Below, piece after piece: positions 18,139-28,444 of a stretch of DNA of 31,574 nucleotides. Every line of letters begins with the position of its first letter. The first letter of the stretch is position 1. Under the pieces are notes generated by a model, which saw only the letters and a program-made list of their open reading frames with translations, ran no database searches and had not been told where the DNA came from. The stretch is from Acrasis kona (taxonomy: Eukaryota; Heterolobosea; Eutetramitea; Acrasida; Acrasidae). A program made the position numbers and the translations under genes. Location of the stretch: positions 1-31,574 of the forward strand of contig JAOPGA020000778.1 in assembly GCA_026419775.2 (NCBI GenBank), written 5' to 3'.

Positions 18139-18750
18139 ACTACCTTCTGTCCACCATCTCCAACTCCTCTGACTACAAATATAATATTCTCCATGATGAA
18201 TATAATATTAAAGCCAGCGTTGACACCAACCTTATGTCACGACCCAAACAGATCTTCCTTCTCCGTCTCCGTTCCAATTAACTCTGCACACTTTCTAAAA
18301 TGCAGTATTGGGACAACAACAACCAAATTAGCAACACCAAAAGCCCGAGGTATTGTTTGCAATATGAGGATCAATCTCATGTTCTTTTAAATTGTTGCAA
18401 AAATTTGCCATACACTTACGATGCAATGTGATCAATCAATGACCTGATTTAAAGCAACATGCTGCCAGGATCACTCATAAAGGGCTCATTTATTCTGGGG
18501 TTCTCTATTCACACTGTATCAAAGTAGTTTTGATTTTGACAAACATCCTACGACTGACAAACGCAAAGCTACTATTTATGCTAATTTACTTGTATTAAAC
18601 CTCTTACTTTATCTGGCACGCGCTCCGCGCATCCCATGCCATCAAATCCGCTAAGCTAGGTGGGCCTTCAGCTGTATAGAGTCATTTATACACATGTAAA
18701 TAATTTCTAAGAAAGCTTGTTGCAGAATGCAATTTATAAAAAAAAGGTCA
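18139..18750 (+). pseudogene. LINE family A fragment (copy 4) inserted in or beside the satellite
   Basis: The sequence aligns with 1708-2413: ACTACCTTCTGTCCACCATC at its left end, the LSKMQYWD-like stretch, a damaged zinc motif, and the 3' UTR GCAGAATGCAATTTATA with an A run at about 18740-18748. Compared with copy 1 it has a deletion of about 95 bp near 18590 and several frame breaks, so it is the most degraded of the four copies. Its 5' end joins satellite sequence in mid-unit (AAAGTTGCAACTACC), giving a clean 5' truncation point. Confidence 0.8.
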
Positions 18751-18803
18751 TTGTATTATCAACGTCAAATTGATAGTTATTATGATATTAACATACAATA
18801 AAA

Positions 18804-19574
18804 ATGACACCCAATGAAGCTGTGCGAGGGTGTGTCAGGTCATTGGTACTAGGTGTAAATAGTGCAACTCTTAGTGATATTGTGGCAGAGAATGCCTTAG
18901 TTAAAGGCCAAATTGAATTTATTTTAAACAGGATCCAAAAAGCTGCAAAGAGGGCTTGTAAAAAGGTAAATACAATGTAACATAACACATTCACTTACAT
19001 ATAGGCATTCAAGTTGGCACAGTGGTTGTTGTGCAGCTACCTCTTTGTTACGGAATGTGGAACAAGGGGCAGTTTCCAAGACAGGGTCATCTCATTGATA
19101 CTGGTCATTTAAAATATTATGCTCTCGTATTAAATGGGGATATACTGCTGGTCTTGGTGAAGAACAGCCAAACACTGTATCAAACCACTGGTATTATTTT
19201 GCAGATATTAGACCGTATGAGGTGAGTTTATTTTTGTAATAAACATTCTAACCGTTACAAGTTTGGACATGACAACCAATTGAACCACTATACTGCAGAA
19301 GGGCAGTTTGTTGACCTTGACTAAGATGATGTATTGGAGCAACAGGCACATTGTAAGTGGATTGAGGGCGGAAATGACACAGAGCTGGTCAAGGTTGACA
19401 ATGATAAAGTGCTACAATGGCTTTGTTCATGCAAACTTAAAAAGCTCATTGGTAAGTATTATATTAAGGTTTTGTTTAACAATAACAGAAACGTTCTCTT
19501 CAAATGAAATTAATGGTGAAGTGTTGGTCAAGTCTGGCAAATTAATTATTAATTTGCCGGATGATCCATTGTGA
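18804..19574 (+). pseudogene. Unknown multi-exon gene with three introns of 37-40 nt
   Basis: The reading joins across GT-AG introns. Exon 1 (ATG 18804 to 18965) is a helical segment ending in KAAKRACKK. Intron 18966-19004 (39 nt). Exon 2 starts AFKLAQWLLCSYL; it needs one frame change before the part WGYTAGLGEEQ...HWYYFADIRPYE, which ends at 19221. Intron 19222-19261 (40 nt). Exon 3 (19262-19451) has one TAA (19322-19324) but otherwise continues with CKWIEGGNDTELVKVDNDKVLQWLCSCKLKKLI. Intron 19452-19488 (37 nt). Exon 4 ends at TGA 19572-19574. One frameshift and one nonsense codon mark it as decayed. Family unknown; the next gene encodes a Ulp1-like protease, so both may come from one transposon. 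Confidence 0.55.
18966..19004 (+). other. Intron, 39 nt
   Basis: GTAAAT...ATATAG; joins two helical coding segments in phase 0. The neighbouring introns 19222-19261 and 19452-19488 have the same size class and clear GTGAGT and GTAAGT donors. Confidence 0.65.
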
Positions 19575-19635
19575 CAAATAAAATCTACACACATGAGTAC
19601 ATTAAAAACTAGATTCAGCGTAAGTTACTAAACTG

Positions 19636-20703
19636 TTGACTAAAAATACAGAAAAAAGAACTATAGATACTGGTGATCAAACTATGTCACCAATAAAAAA
19701 AACACGGACAACACCTGCTTCAAAAAAAAGAAAAACAACAAGTGTTGTTGGGCGCAAGAGGAAAGGTGATCCCTTGTTTAAAAAGGGAAGTGCATCCACA
19801 TGCAAAAGTTATCTTCAGGGAGTGTTTGTAATAATATAAGAGCATTCCTCAAAACTAAGAAGGATGTTGTTAATCCAAGCAGGAGTTTGATCAATTTTGC
19901 TATTATATCAATATATATTGACAAAAATACAGGGTTGTCATCTTTCAATACATCTGCATTTAATAAGGTGCAAAAAATAAATTTAAAGATGGCACCACAA
20001 ACTATAAATGAATCTATTAACAATGCATTTATATTTTTGGAGCTTGAAAGCAAGTTACAAATGGTATGCAACAGGACTTCCACACTTATTGGATTCAGGT
20101 GCTCATTTCATTAAAGGGGAAGGGGAAACAATGTTGAATAATGTAAAATAATATAATCATGTTAGGTCACAATTTTGCCTTCGCTTGCTCTGTATATTGA
20201 CTTCAAGTTTACAGCATGCAAACAAAGCGACTATCCACTATGCATGGCAGCTCAATACAACCATCATTACTTTTTCCCTGTTTGTGTAAATAACAATCAT
20301 TTTGTGGTGGTGTAGGTACATATGCAGAACAACAAGTGTACCGCTCAGGTTTTAAATTCTCTCAAGAATAGTGGGACGGTTCTTTCTTTCACACAAACCA
20401 GTGATAAATTAATTACCAAGAATGATTCTACTGTTGGGAGGTACTTGTCAAGAACATTTAGTTATTTGAAAATGGTGGATAGAGAGGTACCACAACAGCC
20501 GGACAACACTTGTTGCTCTTACTATATATTGATGATAATGTTGAAAATTGTCAAAGGAGTAGGCACAGAAGAAGTATACTGGCATTACCAATTAACAACA
20601 CAGATTTATTTTCGGTATTAGATGTCGCTTTAACTAAACTTGAGCTTGTAAAATACACCCACGGTTATTTCTCTATTGCTCTGTCAGCAACACAAACAAA
20701 ATA
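19636..20703 (+). pseudogene. Ulp1-like (C48) cysteine protease remnant
   Basis: The lead (19636-19839) is strongly basic (KKTRTTPASKKRK, GRKRKGDP), as in nuclear proteins, and a second frame continues through 19800-20114. The protease core is in the frame 20170-20620: YFFPVCVNNNHFVVV (catalytic His, codon 20298-20300), AQVLNSL where the family has the D/N of the triad (20354-20356), and VPQQPDNTCCSYYILMIMLK, which aligns with the Q...D-C-G motif around the nucleophile (TGC, 20514-20516). A TAG (20313-20315) right after HFVVV and several frame changes break it, and the D-C-G is altered to C-C-S. Such proteases deconjugate SUMO in cells and also occur in KDZ, MULE and Polinton-type elements. 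Confidence 0.55.
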
Positions 20704-20715
20704 AAATCCATGTTT

Positions 20716-21000
20716 TTAATTTCTTTGCAAATAGAAGTTGTTGTGTTGGTTATCCTGTTGTAGTGTAACTTTGCATTTAATGTATTTGTACAATATAATT
20801 GTAACTTGTGACAATTCAATTAGTGTGTTCTTGACAAATGTTAATTTCTTCAACAGTTGGCTTTGCTCATTTAGTATTTTGAACGGGTAGGATGAGTAGG
20901 ATGAGCGACTCACATAAATTACACGTGCTTCGTTTCTTGTTGTATTTAAGAGTGATTTAAAAGCTGCAATTTGTATTTTAACATGTTCAAAATATTTGTT
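20716..21000 (-). CDS. Hypothetical C-terminal exon, basic and helical
   Basis: A minus-strand frame open from about 21000 to the stop at 20716, about 94 residues, without a convincing ATG at the start (the first Met in frame is internal). It has Ser/Tyr repeats (SRSSYSSYPF), an amphipathic stretch (LLKKLTFVKNTLIEL) and ends Asn/His-rich. It lies tail-to-tail with the Ulp1-like remnant. No family recognised; it may be the last exon of a gene whose upstream part is in the non-coding stretch to 21700. Confidence 0.25.
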   Translation of the reverse strand, partial: NKYFEHVKIQIAAFKSLLNTTRNEARVIYVSRSSYSSYPFKILNEQSQLLKKLTFVKNTLIELSQVTIILYKYIKCKVTLQQDNQHNNFYLQRN

Positions 21001-21735
21001 GAAAGTTTATCAAAAGTGTATCATCTTCAACAAAGCTTACAAAATATTATTGCACAACCAGATTCATTTTAACAACAAGTACACCAACACATCCCCAACG
21101 CACTGAAGGATATGAATAAGAAGCAGACATAATACAGTGTATCAACAAAATACTAAAGTAACAGGTGATTATCAACATTTGTACTTTACACAAAATAACT
21201 TTTTAATAAATAATCATTTAAACACATTTATATTATTATTTGTGAGCCTTGTCATCCGCAGTATATTTTTCATATACATCACTACATACAATAATGCAGG
21301 GATAAAATAAATTGGCAAGGCAAGTTCTGTTGGACTTTCTGCTCAATGACGGACATGATCACTCTATGTCTTCAAATTTACATTTTGCCCTACTAGTATT
21401 CACCAGCATTAAAAGTCTTATAATAGAATCAGTGATATACTTATAAATTGGTTTTTATTGTCAGATAACAAACACTTACAAGAGTATTACCTTTTTAATT
21501 CACTTAGATCTACAAGTACTGCAAACACTCTCACCTTAGGATAACACAATTCAATCTTGTTGCAATATGGTGGTTTCAAAAATTGCGAGCCTCTCTTCAA
21601 CTCAGTAATAATTTACAGACATTTTTGTAACTTCAAGTCCTTGTTCGCACCACTCAGCACCATTATGTTTTTCATCTGTTAGATTCCCAATTTGTGGTTT
21701 TCTTGGGTTGGGTACATCCGGTACTGGTCCTATCT
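21001..21735. other. No gene recognised
   Basis: AT-rich, with multiple stops in all frames that I checked. The only notable piece is the GGTGGGTTTAAATAAATC-type sequence near 21746-21760, read on minus, which I take as the 3' end of the next LINE. Confidence 0.4.
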
Positions 21736-21745
21736 GTCAAAAGTA

Positions 21746-24700
21746 AGATTTATTTAAACCCACCCTATACAAGGTATAAGGTCTACTTTACAATTACTCC
21801 TTAGATCTTCTGTTTGCTCCAGGGTTAAACTTAATCTTGACCCAAGCTGAATGTGTTATCTCTCCTCATGCTCAATGCAAATTCTGCTGTCATCAATTAG
21901 GGGTACCCAAGAAATGTTCACTTCTGTTTTAATATTGTAAACATATCTCCATGTGTCCAAGTCATCTTCCCTGTTTGCTATTTGCTCTTTGTTAATACAT
22001 TCCCATAGTACATGCTCAAGGGTTCTGTCAGATTGGTGGTTACAGTTGTGGCACTCTGAGGGAGACAACATCTTCTTGTTGTTCCTGTAATAGAGAGCGT
22101 TGTTCCTAGAACACACAATCATTCTTTGAATCCTCTTGTCAAGCTTCTTAATTAGAGAGAATGAGCAGAGATAAAGAGAGCTATTTTGAATAACATCTAG
22201 GTTTTGCATTCTCACTTTATTTTCCCAGCTGACCAAGAGTTTCTTTTGTACATAGGCTCTTGTTTCTCCACGTGTATCTAACCATAAGTTGTCTTTGTTG
22301 ATCAGCATCCATGCATCACTGTAATGCTTCAAGATCAGGCTATCCACACACATGTAGTTCTCCAGTTGGGGTCCATCTTTAGCAGTTTTGTCAGCCAGTT
22401 CATTCAGGACAATCCCACAGTGACTTTCAACATGATTCCATTCGATTTTTATATTGCGCTGGTTCGCTTCTTTTTGGATCGAATCTGTCAATTGATGGTA
22501 CTGAATCTTCTTCTTAACACTACCGCCGTTGTTCATGTAGTCGACCAAGTTTTTGTAATCTGTGTTAATGGTAATGGACAAATTATCTTCGGTCATCAAT
22601 ACGGTCACTAGAGCAGTGTACATTTCTGCCTAGGCATTATCATGATGAGATTGAAGACGGATAGCGTGGGTACTTGTTTCACCTTTGTAGTCAACAACAA
22701 TGCCAGAGGTATCTTTTCCTGACGTGAAAATCCTTGACGGATCCTCTGTATGGACTGATAATTCCTACTACAGATCCAACAGAAGTTTACTAATAGAGCC
22801 AGCTAGATCATCAAGAAGTTTATCGTCTATCGGTTTGATCTGACTTGTGTGTCTAATCTTGCTATTGATAAGGGACTTCACGAGGACACGTTGCGTTTTG
22901 AGCGATTTGTTTGCGAACCATATGGAGTTTACTTTCTTCTTCGCGTTAGCGATTACATTTTTGACATGTTTGGAGTTTTTGCCAATAGTTTCCGCTTCAC
23001 CGAGCGGATAACCAAGGTATCTTGCGGATTTCTTGGGACAGATGACAATATTACCATTTGGTCTGGTGAGATTCAGAGTGGGTTTCTTCTTTTCACTATC
23101 ATGGTTGATAACAATAAATTCTGTCTTGATATGGTTGATGGGCAGTAGGACAATATCTTTTAGAATCTGCATCATTCTGTTCACATTGTGATTACTTGCC
23201 GTTACTGAGTCCGAGATTATAACCAAGTCATCTGCGAAGACCATTCTGCTGATTTGATGTTCGCCTATGCTGCATCCCTTTTTTAACTCGCCATCAAAGA
23301 TTGTCAGGGCGACTTCAATCACCATGTTGAAAAGTATAGGGCTACAACTGTCGCCTTGGGGTACACCTTTTTCAATTGACCAGTCCTCTGTCAAACCAGC
23401 ATTAGTCTTTAGGCGAAGCCTCGCCATGTGAATCATTCTGAGGGCCTAATCAATGAATGATTTGGGAAGTTTGAGGAGATACATGCATGTTTCAAGGATT
23501 TCAGGCTTAATTTCGCCGTAGGCATTCGATAAGTCGACCAAAGTCAAGTATGTGGATTGATTGAGTTTGGACCTGTTGTCTGCTATTCTTTTGGCAATCA
23601 ATGCGTTCCTTATTGTTGTACCTCCTATTTTGAAGCCCTGCTGGTGTTTATCTATGATACCATGTTCCAATATGAGTTGGTTCACACGATTAGTTATGAT
23701 GCTCGATATTAATCTGGTGATGCAAGGTAAAATAGTGATGGGTCTAGCTTTTTCTACTCGCACTTCTTCCTTCTTGGGTACTAGAACTTTTGTACCGGTG
23801 TAGACTCCATTTGTAGGATTGTCTTTGGTTTCATTTACAACTTCAACAACATTTGAGTGTGTCATTGGTGATTCTATCAAGATTTTGATGATGTTCATGG
23901 GGATACCGTCCCAACCTGGGGACGAATTGATGTTACACTTCTTGGCCCAGGACTTCAGTTCACGAGAGGTAATTGGAGCCATGATTGAAGTGTCCAATGT
24001 AAGGTCTGTTCAATTGTCAAAGAGATGTTTTTTACTGTTTAATATTTCTGTTTGCGATGGTTTGGTTGCATACTGAAATATCCCAAGGAGAGTTGGAGGC
24101 GGGCGTTTGCTTTTATCGACAAATATTTGATGAGTTTTGTTCATTTCATCGGAGTTTCGCTACTCGACGCTTGCTGCCGCCAACGTTAAAAGCTGCTCTT
24201 TTATTTAGATTGTTTGACTCGAGCTTCAACCGATTCCAATCTTCACAAAGTTTGTCTCTTGTCAAGAAGGCTACGGTTTTCTTTTGATCTACTATGAGTG
24301 CTTCGATATCTTTGGTCGGTAGTTGGTCTTTAAGCAACGTGTTCTTTTTCTGGTGGAGTTGCTTGAGCTTGTTGATAGCGTGTCTGGTTGTTTTGGTTTG
24401 AAATTTATTCTGATTACAAATTCGCGCTCTTAGGATCTTTGAGTTTGTTCCTGCTTTTTTGGATATGCCTATGAACTTATCGATCACGTTTCCATCAATA
24501 GGTCTATACTCTTTGATACATCCACTTGTCCTGTGGCACATTCTTGTGTGTTTTCCGTTGTTGATTGCTTTAAATTCATGTTTAAGGAACCAGTCTGTGA
24601 TTTGTTTCTTAGCCTTTGGTTGGTCCGCTTCTGATGAGTTCCAATCGCCACCGATGAAGAAGTCTGCTTTCATATTTTGACAATATTCAATCATATTATC

Positions 24701-25137
24701 TAATTTTTGAAAGATTTTTTTGGTAGTTGAGATGGCTTCGGAATTATGGTCGGCTGGCATGTAGACATTTGCGATACACATTTTCTGGTCGCCAAGCTCA
24801 AACAGCGTGCAAGATAATCTGCCCTCAATAAGATTCTCATATGTGATGTCGCTTCTTAATCTTTTTTTGGTTGATTTGAGTATTGTGAAACAGGTGCCAT
24901 TGTATACTCTCTTGACGGTCTGTTCTTTTGTGTTGAAGTGCTTCACCACGTTGAGGATGATATGATGGTTTGGTAGGGCTGATTTAAGTGTAGGAATCCA
25001 GTCTTTTAAGAAGGGTAATCTTTTAATTTCTTATTTGTTGTGTACTTGTTGAGCTCTTGGAAAAGGATGATTTCTGTGTTTTCAAATCGTTCCGAGAGGA
25101 ATGACAATTTGTAATCTGATAATCCTTGAATGTTCAT
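21746..25137 (-). pseudogene. LINE family C: endonuclease, reverse transcriptase, RNase H
   Basis: The most complete element. From ATG 25137 the endonuclease begins (MNIQGLSDYK...IILFQELNK, with the catalytic Glu), shifts frame near 25010, and continues in 24949-24146 with VYMPAD and FIGGDWNSSEAD. RT follows in 23997-22768: LVDLSNAYGEI, GVPQGDSCSP, and FADDLVII in place of YADD. RNase H and the zinc region are in 22623-21856: AEMYTALV (Glu), INTDYKNL (Asp), NELADKTAKDG (Asp), then CHNC-x9-HVLWEC. The first RNase H Asp appears replaced (FTSGKD). A frameshift near 24150 and in-frame stops at about 24009, 23446-23448, 22768 and 22624 show decay. A hairpin and TAAATAAA tail near 21746-21775 end it; no ORF1 is present. 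Confidence 0.85.
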
Positions 25138-25340
25138 TGATTCAATCCTGAGGTGGTTGGAGTTAGGTGTGGATAGAGGTGAGTTGGTAAATAGACACTC
25201 TAACCAGACACTTTAATTCTAAACTTTTTAACCATATTTGGACACACTAAATAATTTGCCCGCAAACACTACGGTTACAAAGACACAAGACGGTGCAAAC
25301 ACAAGAGTCCGTTAAACACAGCTGGCGCGAACACAAAGAG

Positions 25341-25346
25341 TATAAA
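25341..25346 (+). promoter_or_regulatory. TATA box upstream of the MULE gene
   Basis: TATAAA 45 bp before ATG 25386, the right distance for a TATA-driven start about 25-30 bp downstream with a short leader. The upstream 100 bp repeat CAAACAC-type words, perhaps part of the element's terminal repeat. Confidence 0.45.
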
Positions 25347-25385
25347 ATGATTGAAGACATGTAATATTTAATAAACAAACACAAC

Positions 25386-27006
25386 ATGACTCAAAGAAAG
25401 ACTCTTGCAAAAAGATTTCAAATTAAATCCATTGTTCAAAACATCCAAGAACCTGACATTGTACAGAAAGACATAAATGTCACAATGGAATCCCCCCGCT
25501 ATAACGTTCTGTATCACAGTGCTGTTCCTTTGTGTGATGACAAAAGATTGCTATTTGACATTCAGTATTGTTTTAGCAAGCCTGGCTACAACAAGCCGCA
25601 GGAACTCACTTTTGGAGGACAGGTTTTCAAAGATGTTCATAGATATCATTACAGGTATAATGGTGTACTGACTTGTCCAGATAATAATTGCAACTGTGTT
25701 GAGCCTGTGTTATTGCACAAACCAGTCTGTAAAAAATTCCCAAATCGCCAAATGACAAACAAATGTGTTGATGAAAATCGATGCATGGTTGTTTTTTACT
25801 TCTGGGTTACTGAAGGTCATCAATGGCTCTATTGCCACAGCCCTTATAGTGAGGGTAACTTCCACAATCACCTTTCCCTACCCACCTTCCATGTATCAAA
25901 AGCTGCTCAAGTAGCCATAGCACAAGAAATGGAAGCCAATCCAGCAAAAACAAATAAGGACCTCTCCAAGGATATGCAGGGTGCACCTTCTGCTGAACAC
26001 AGCACCGCTTTGTATAATACTGACAGACAGAATCATTACCGTCGAAAGATCCTCAACGAATACTTTGATTGTAAAAAGGATCCTATCGCCGCCGCTAAAA
26101 AGGTCGAAGCGGACAAGCTGAAACAGCATTTAAAATCACCACAACAAAGTATGTACACATTTTAAAAAACTTTTAATAACATATAGATCAACTCAAAGAC
26201 TTTCCATTCAAAGATGCCATGTTTCCTTATTCAAGGATCCGTCAAGAGAAGAATGATGAAGTGTTAATGCACATTCAGCCACCGTTCATGTCCTGGGCCA
26301 TAAATAATAACACATACATTCTTTGTGATACAAAACACAAGAACAAGAACAGTATTCTGCATACTACATCCATTGTAATGTAGATACCATGTATTAATAA
26401 AGTTACGACCGTTTCGCAATGTAGACACGAACGGATGGACAGGATATTCTACTGTAAATTCTTCTGTAATTGGATAAAAGCACTTGAAGAGGATGGGGTG
26501 AATGTTGTTGAGTTTCTTAATAATCTGACTGGTGCTATTATTGATTTTTCAACTGCTGAGGCATACGGATACAAAGACATGCTTGTCAAATATCTTGGTG
26601 AAGTTGCTGGAGAGCTAGGTTCCGGCAAACTATTAAAGGTTGCTATGTTCACTGGCTTCGCTCTTGCGAAAGGGTTTCTGGAAAAATTGGTGCTGATGAA
26701 GAAGAAGCTGAAATATTCATGAAAAGCTGTAAGAAAATGCCAAAAACATTACATAATGAAGAGGAGGCTAGGCTTTGGTTTACAACAATAACAGAGATGA
26801 ACCCAGGCCTTAATGATTGGTCAAAGTGGTGGTTAGAAGACGCTGATGGACTCCACTTGAGAATGCTCGTTAAGGGTTGCTCTGAGAACATTAGATTTAA
26901 CAACCTTCCAGACGACAACCTTGGCATCAGTGACAATCCAAGATATTTTCATGACCTTTGTGGTTGGGTTCGCTCTGAAGAGTTTGTCGTCCGGCATAGT
27001 GATTGA
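25386..27006 (+). pseudogene. Mutator-like (MULE) transposase with one intron
   Basis: Starts at ATG 25386. Residues about 75-170 form an FLYWCH/WRKY-GCM1-type zinc domain (CPDNNCNC, then CMVVFYFWVTEGHQW and NFHNH). After 254 codons a 38-nt intron joins a second exon with PYSRIR and YILCDTKHKNK; the Asp (26327-26329) is in the first catalytic position. A TAG at 26381-26383 breaks the frame, which then continues with FYCKFFCNWIKALEEDG and IIDFSTAEA (second Asp, 26543-26545). After a shift near 26630 comes GCYVHWLRSCERV (C-x2-H, 26641-26652), then FMKSCKKMPK and KWWLE. The final TNN-x-x-E is not seen. So a dead copy of a lineage distinct from that at 12581. Confidence 0.8.
26149..26186 (+). other. 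Intron, 38 nt, in the MULE gene
   Basis: GTATGT...ACATATAG. Splicing it joins the first exon (phase 1) to a second exon that is in frame through 64 codons. Without splicing, the frame ends at a stop in the intron, at 26163-26165. The acceptor ATATAG is shared with the intron at 18966-19004. Confidence 0.7.
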
Positions 27007-27334
27007 GAGGGTGGTTTCCTTCTCAAGGAGAGGGATGGTTGGGGGTGACATCATCATCTTCGGAAATCATTTTATCAACTTCCTCAATTTCTTCTGTGAT
27101 AAAAAGTGGTGTTTGAATAGTGCTCATTTTATAACTCTTGGAATAAAATTTATTAACGGGCTTCTTTTTAACATTGAGTCAGTCCGCCAAAGGTTGTCCA
27201 CTGCACGTACATTTGAAAATCTAGGCAGTGACTGTTTTCTCATGTTGCTTTTGGAATTACATTACCCAAAATAAATTGAACTCTTCTTATTATATTTATA
27301 CGTCCCAAATATATTAATTTTAGCGCCATCCATC
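27007..27334. other. Short unassigned stretch
   Basis: Two overlapping open frames, one per strand (26921-27274 on plus and a small acidic ATG frame at 27127-27024 on minus), without motifs. A TATA-like TATATTTATA at about 27292-27301 lies before the ORF at 27335. Confidence 0.3.
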
Positions 27335-28021
27335 ATGAGTATGTTGTCACTGCTGCTTTCTCCCATCAGACGATCAAATTCAACACAGAATCAGATCTTT
27401 GAAGAAAGTGATTTTATTTTGGACCTGCGAAGTACAGGGGAACAACTACAGGACAGCTTTAATCAACAAACCGCCACACCAACAACAGCAAGGATATTAA
27501 CATGGTCCGACGCCACACCAACCCAAAACAACCCTAATTTCGAATCGATACCATGCAAGCACTGTGGTACAATGTTTTTATATGAGAAAAGAACAAAGAA
27601 ACAACAGTTTTGCAATCTAAATTGTGGTCAGAGTTTTAGACGTCAGCTAAAAAGAAAAGCTGAAAAATCACCTGAAGTTAGCATTAATGTTTCAGCAACC
27701 TTGAATAATTCGACTATGTCATTAAACAGCTCAACAGAGATTTCATTAGAGAACCTGACATCAAATTTTAATGACACAAGAAACGAAAGTAGGAACTCTT
27801 TTTCAAAAAAATCACCAATCAGCTCCACAACAATAAACCGAACCAAATCCTCTTTTGAAGATCACAAGAGAAAGTCAGTTATCTATCAAAAGATGGATAC
27901 AGTAATAAACCTTCTTTCAACTAGTGAAGAGGATGCACAATTGTTATTGTATAGTTACCTTAAACACAAAAAATGGGATGTACACCCTCCACCGATCTTG
28001 TCCAGCAGCATGTGTTGGTAA
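27335..28021 (+). CDS. Hypothetical zinc-ribbon protein, 228 aa
   Basis: ATG at 27335 with a TATA-like sequence about 35 bp upstream. Residues 1-70 are Ser/Thr/Gln-rich and likely disordered. Residues about 73-95 hold a probable zinc ribbon, CKHCGTMF followed by FCNLNCG (C-x2-C-x14-C-x3-C). Next are a basic patch (RRQLKRKAEK), a Ser/Asn-rich stretch, and a helical end (VINLLSTSEEDAQLLLYSYLKH). The frame is intact, unlike most here. A second frame over 27924-28205 contains more Cys (SCPAACVGNDLCTC), so an intron or frame change near 28000 is possible. A C2C2 ribbon plus basic patch suggests nucleic-acid binding; I cannot name a family. Confidence 0.5.
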   Translation: MSMLSLLLSPIRRSNSTQNQIFEESDFILDLRSTGEQLQDSFNQQTATPTTARILTWSDATPTQNNPNFESIPCKHCGTMFLYEKRTKKQQFCNLNCGQSFRRQLKRKAEKSPEVSINVSATLNNSTMSLNSSTEISLENLTSNFNDTRNESRNSFSKKSPISSTTINRTKSSFEDHKRKSVIYQKMDTVINLLSTSEEDAQLLLYSYLKHKKWDVHPPPILSSSMCW

Positions 28022-28111
28022 CGACCTTTGTACCTGCTCCAATGAAATCAAAAAGCGTTTACATGTAATGTTGTTTCAGTTTGACCAAAAAATTATCAAG
28101 AACTTTATGAA

Positions 28112-28444
28112 ATGTCCATTCGAAACAACACTAGGGTACACCAGAATACTAGAAAAAGATCGCAACCCAGGAAAAAGGCAAAAACTAGTTCTAACCAATC
28201 TTTAATACAAGATCTAACACATGTTGAGGGAGCTCAAGTGAGACCCTCAAGGACTCGAAATGTCCCAGGTCGGTTTAAAGAGGGTGTTGTATTGGAAAGT
28301 ACTGAAAGTGAGGGTCAAAATAATGGTGTAGACTCTGAATCTAGTTCAGATTTTGGTGCTGAAAGTGATAAAGTAGATGGAGATGAGGACAACTCCAATG
28401 ATGAAGATGAATCTGAAGAGTCTATGTCTGAATCCGACAATTAA
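28112..28444 (+). CDS. Hypothetical basic-to-acidic protein, 110 aa
   Basis: ATG frame whose first 65 residues are basic (RKRSQPRKKAKT, then RPSRTRNVPGRFKEG) and whose last 45 are almost all Asp/Glu/Ser/Asn, ending at TAA 28442-28444 with AATAAA overlapping the stop. The RPSR-x-R-x-x-P-x-RF motif recurs in tails of transposon and retroelement proteins, and the acidic end looks like a histone-chaperone-type tail. It may be the C-terminal exon of the gene at 27335, since the open frame begins upstream of the Met. Composition alone does not show its job. Confidence 0.4.
   Translation: MSIRNNTRVHQNTRKRSQPRKKAKTSSNQSLIQDLTHVEGAQVRPSRTRNVPGRFKEGVVLESTESEGQNNGVDSESSSDFGAESDKVDGDEDNSNDEDESEESMSESDN

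Noticed and set aside
19778-20083. Minus-strand ORF of 101 codons
   Set aside because: Antisense to the frame leading into the Ulp1-like core; no motif.
24459-24680. Plus-strand ORF in the LINE family C region
   Set aside because: Antisense to the endonuclease domain with recognisable motifs.
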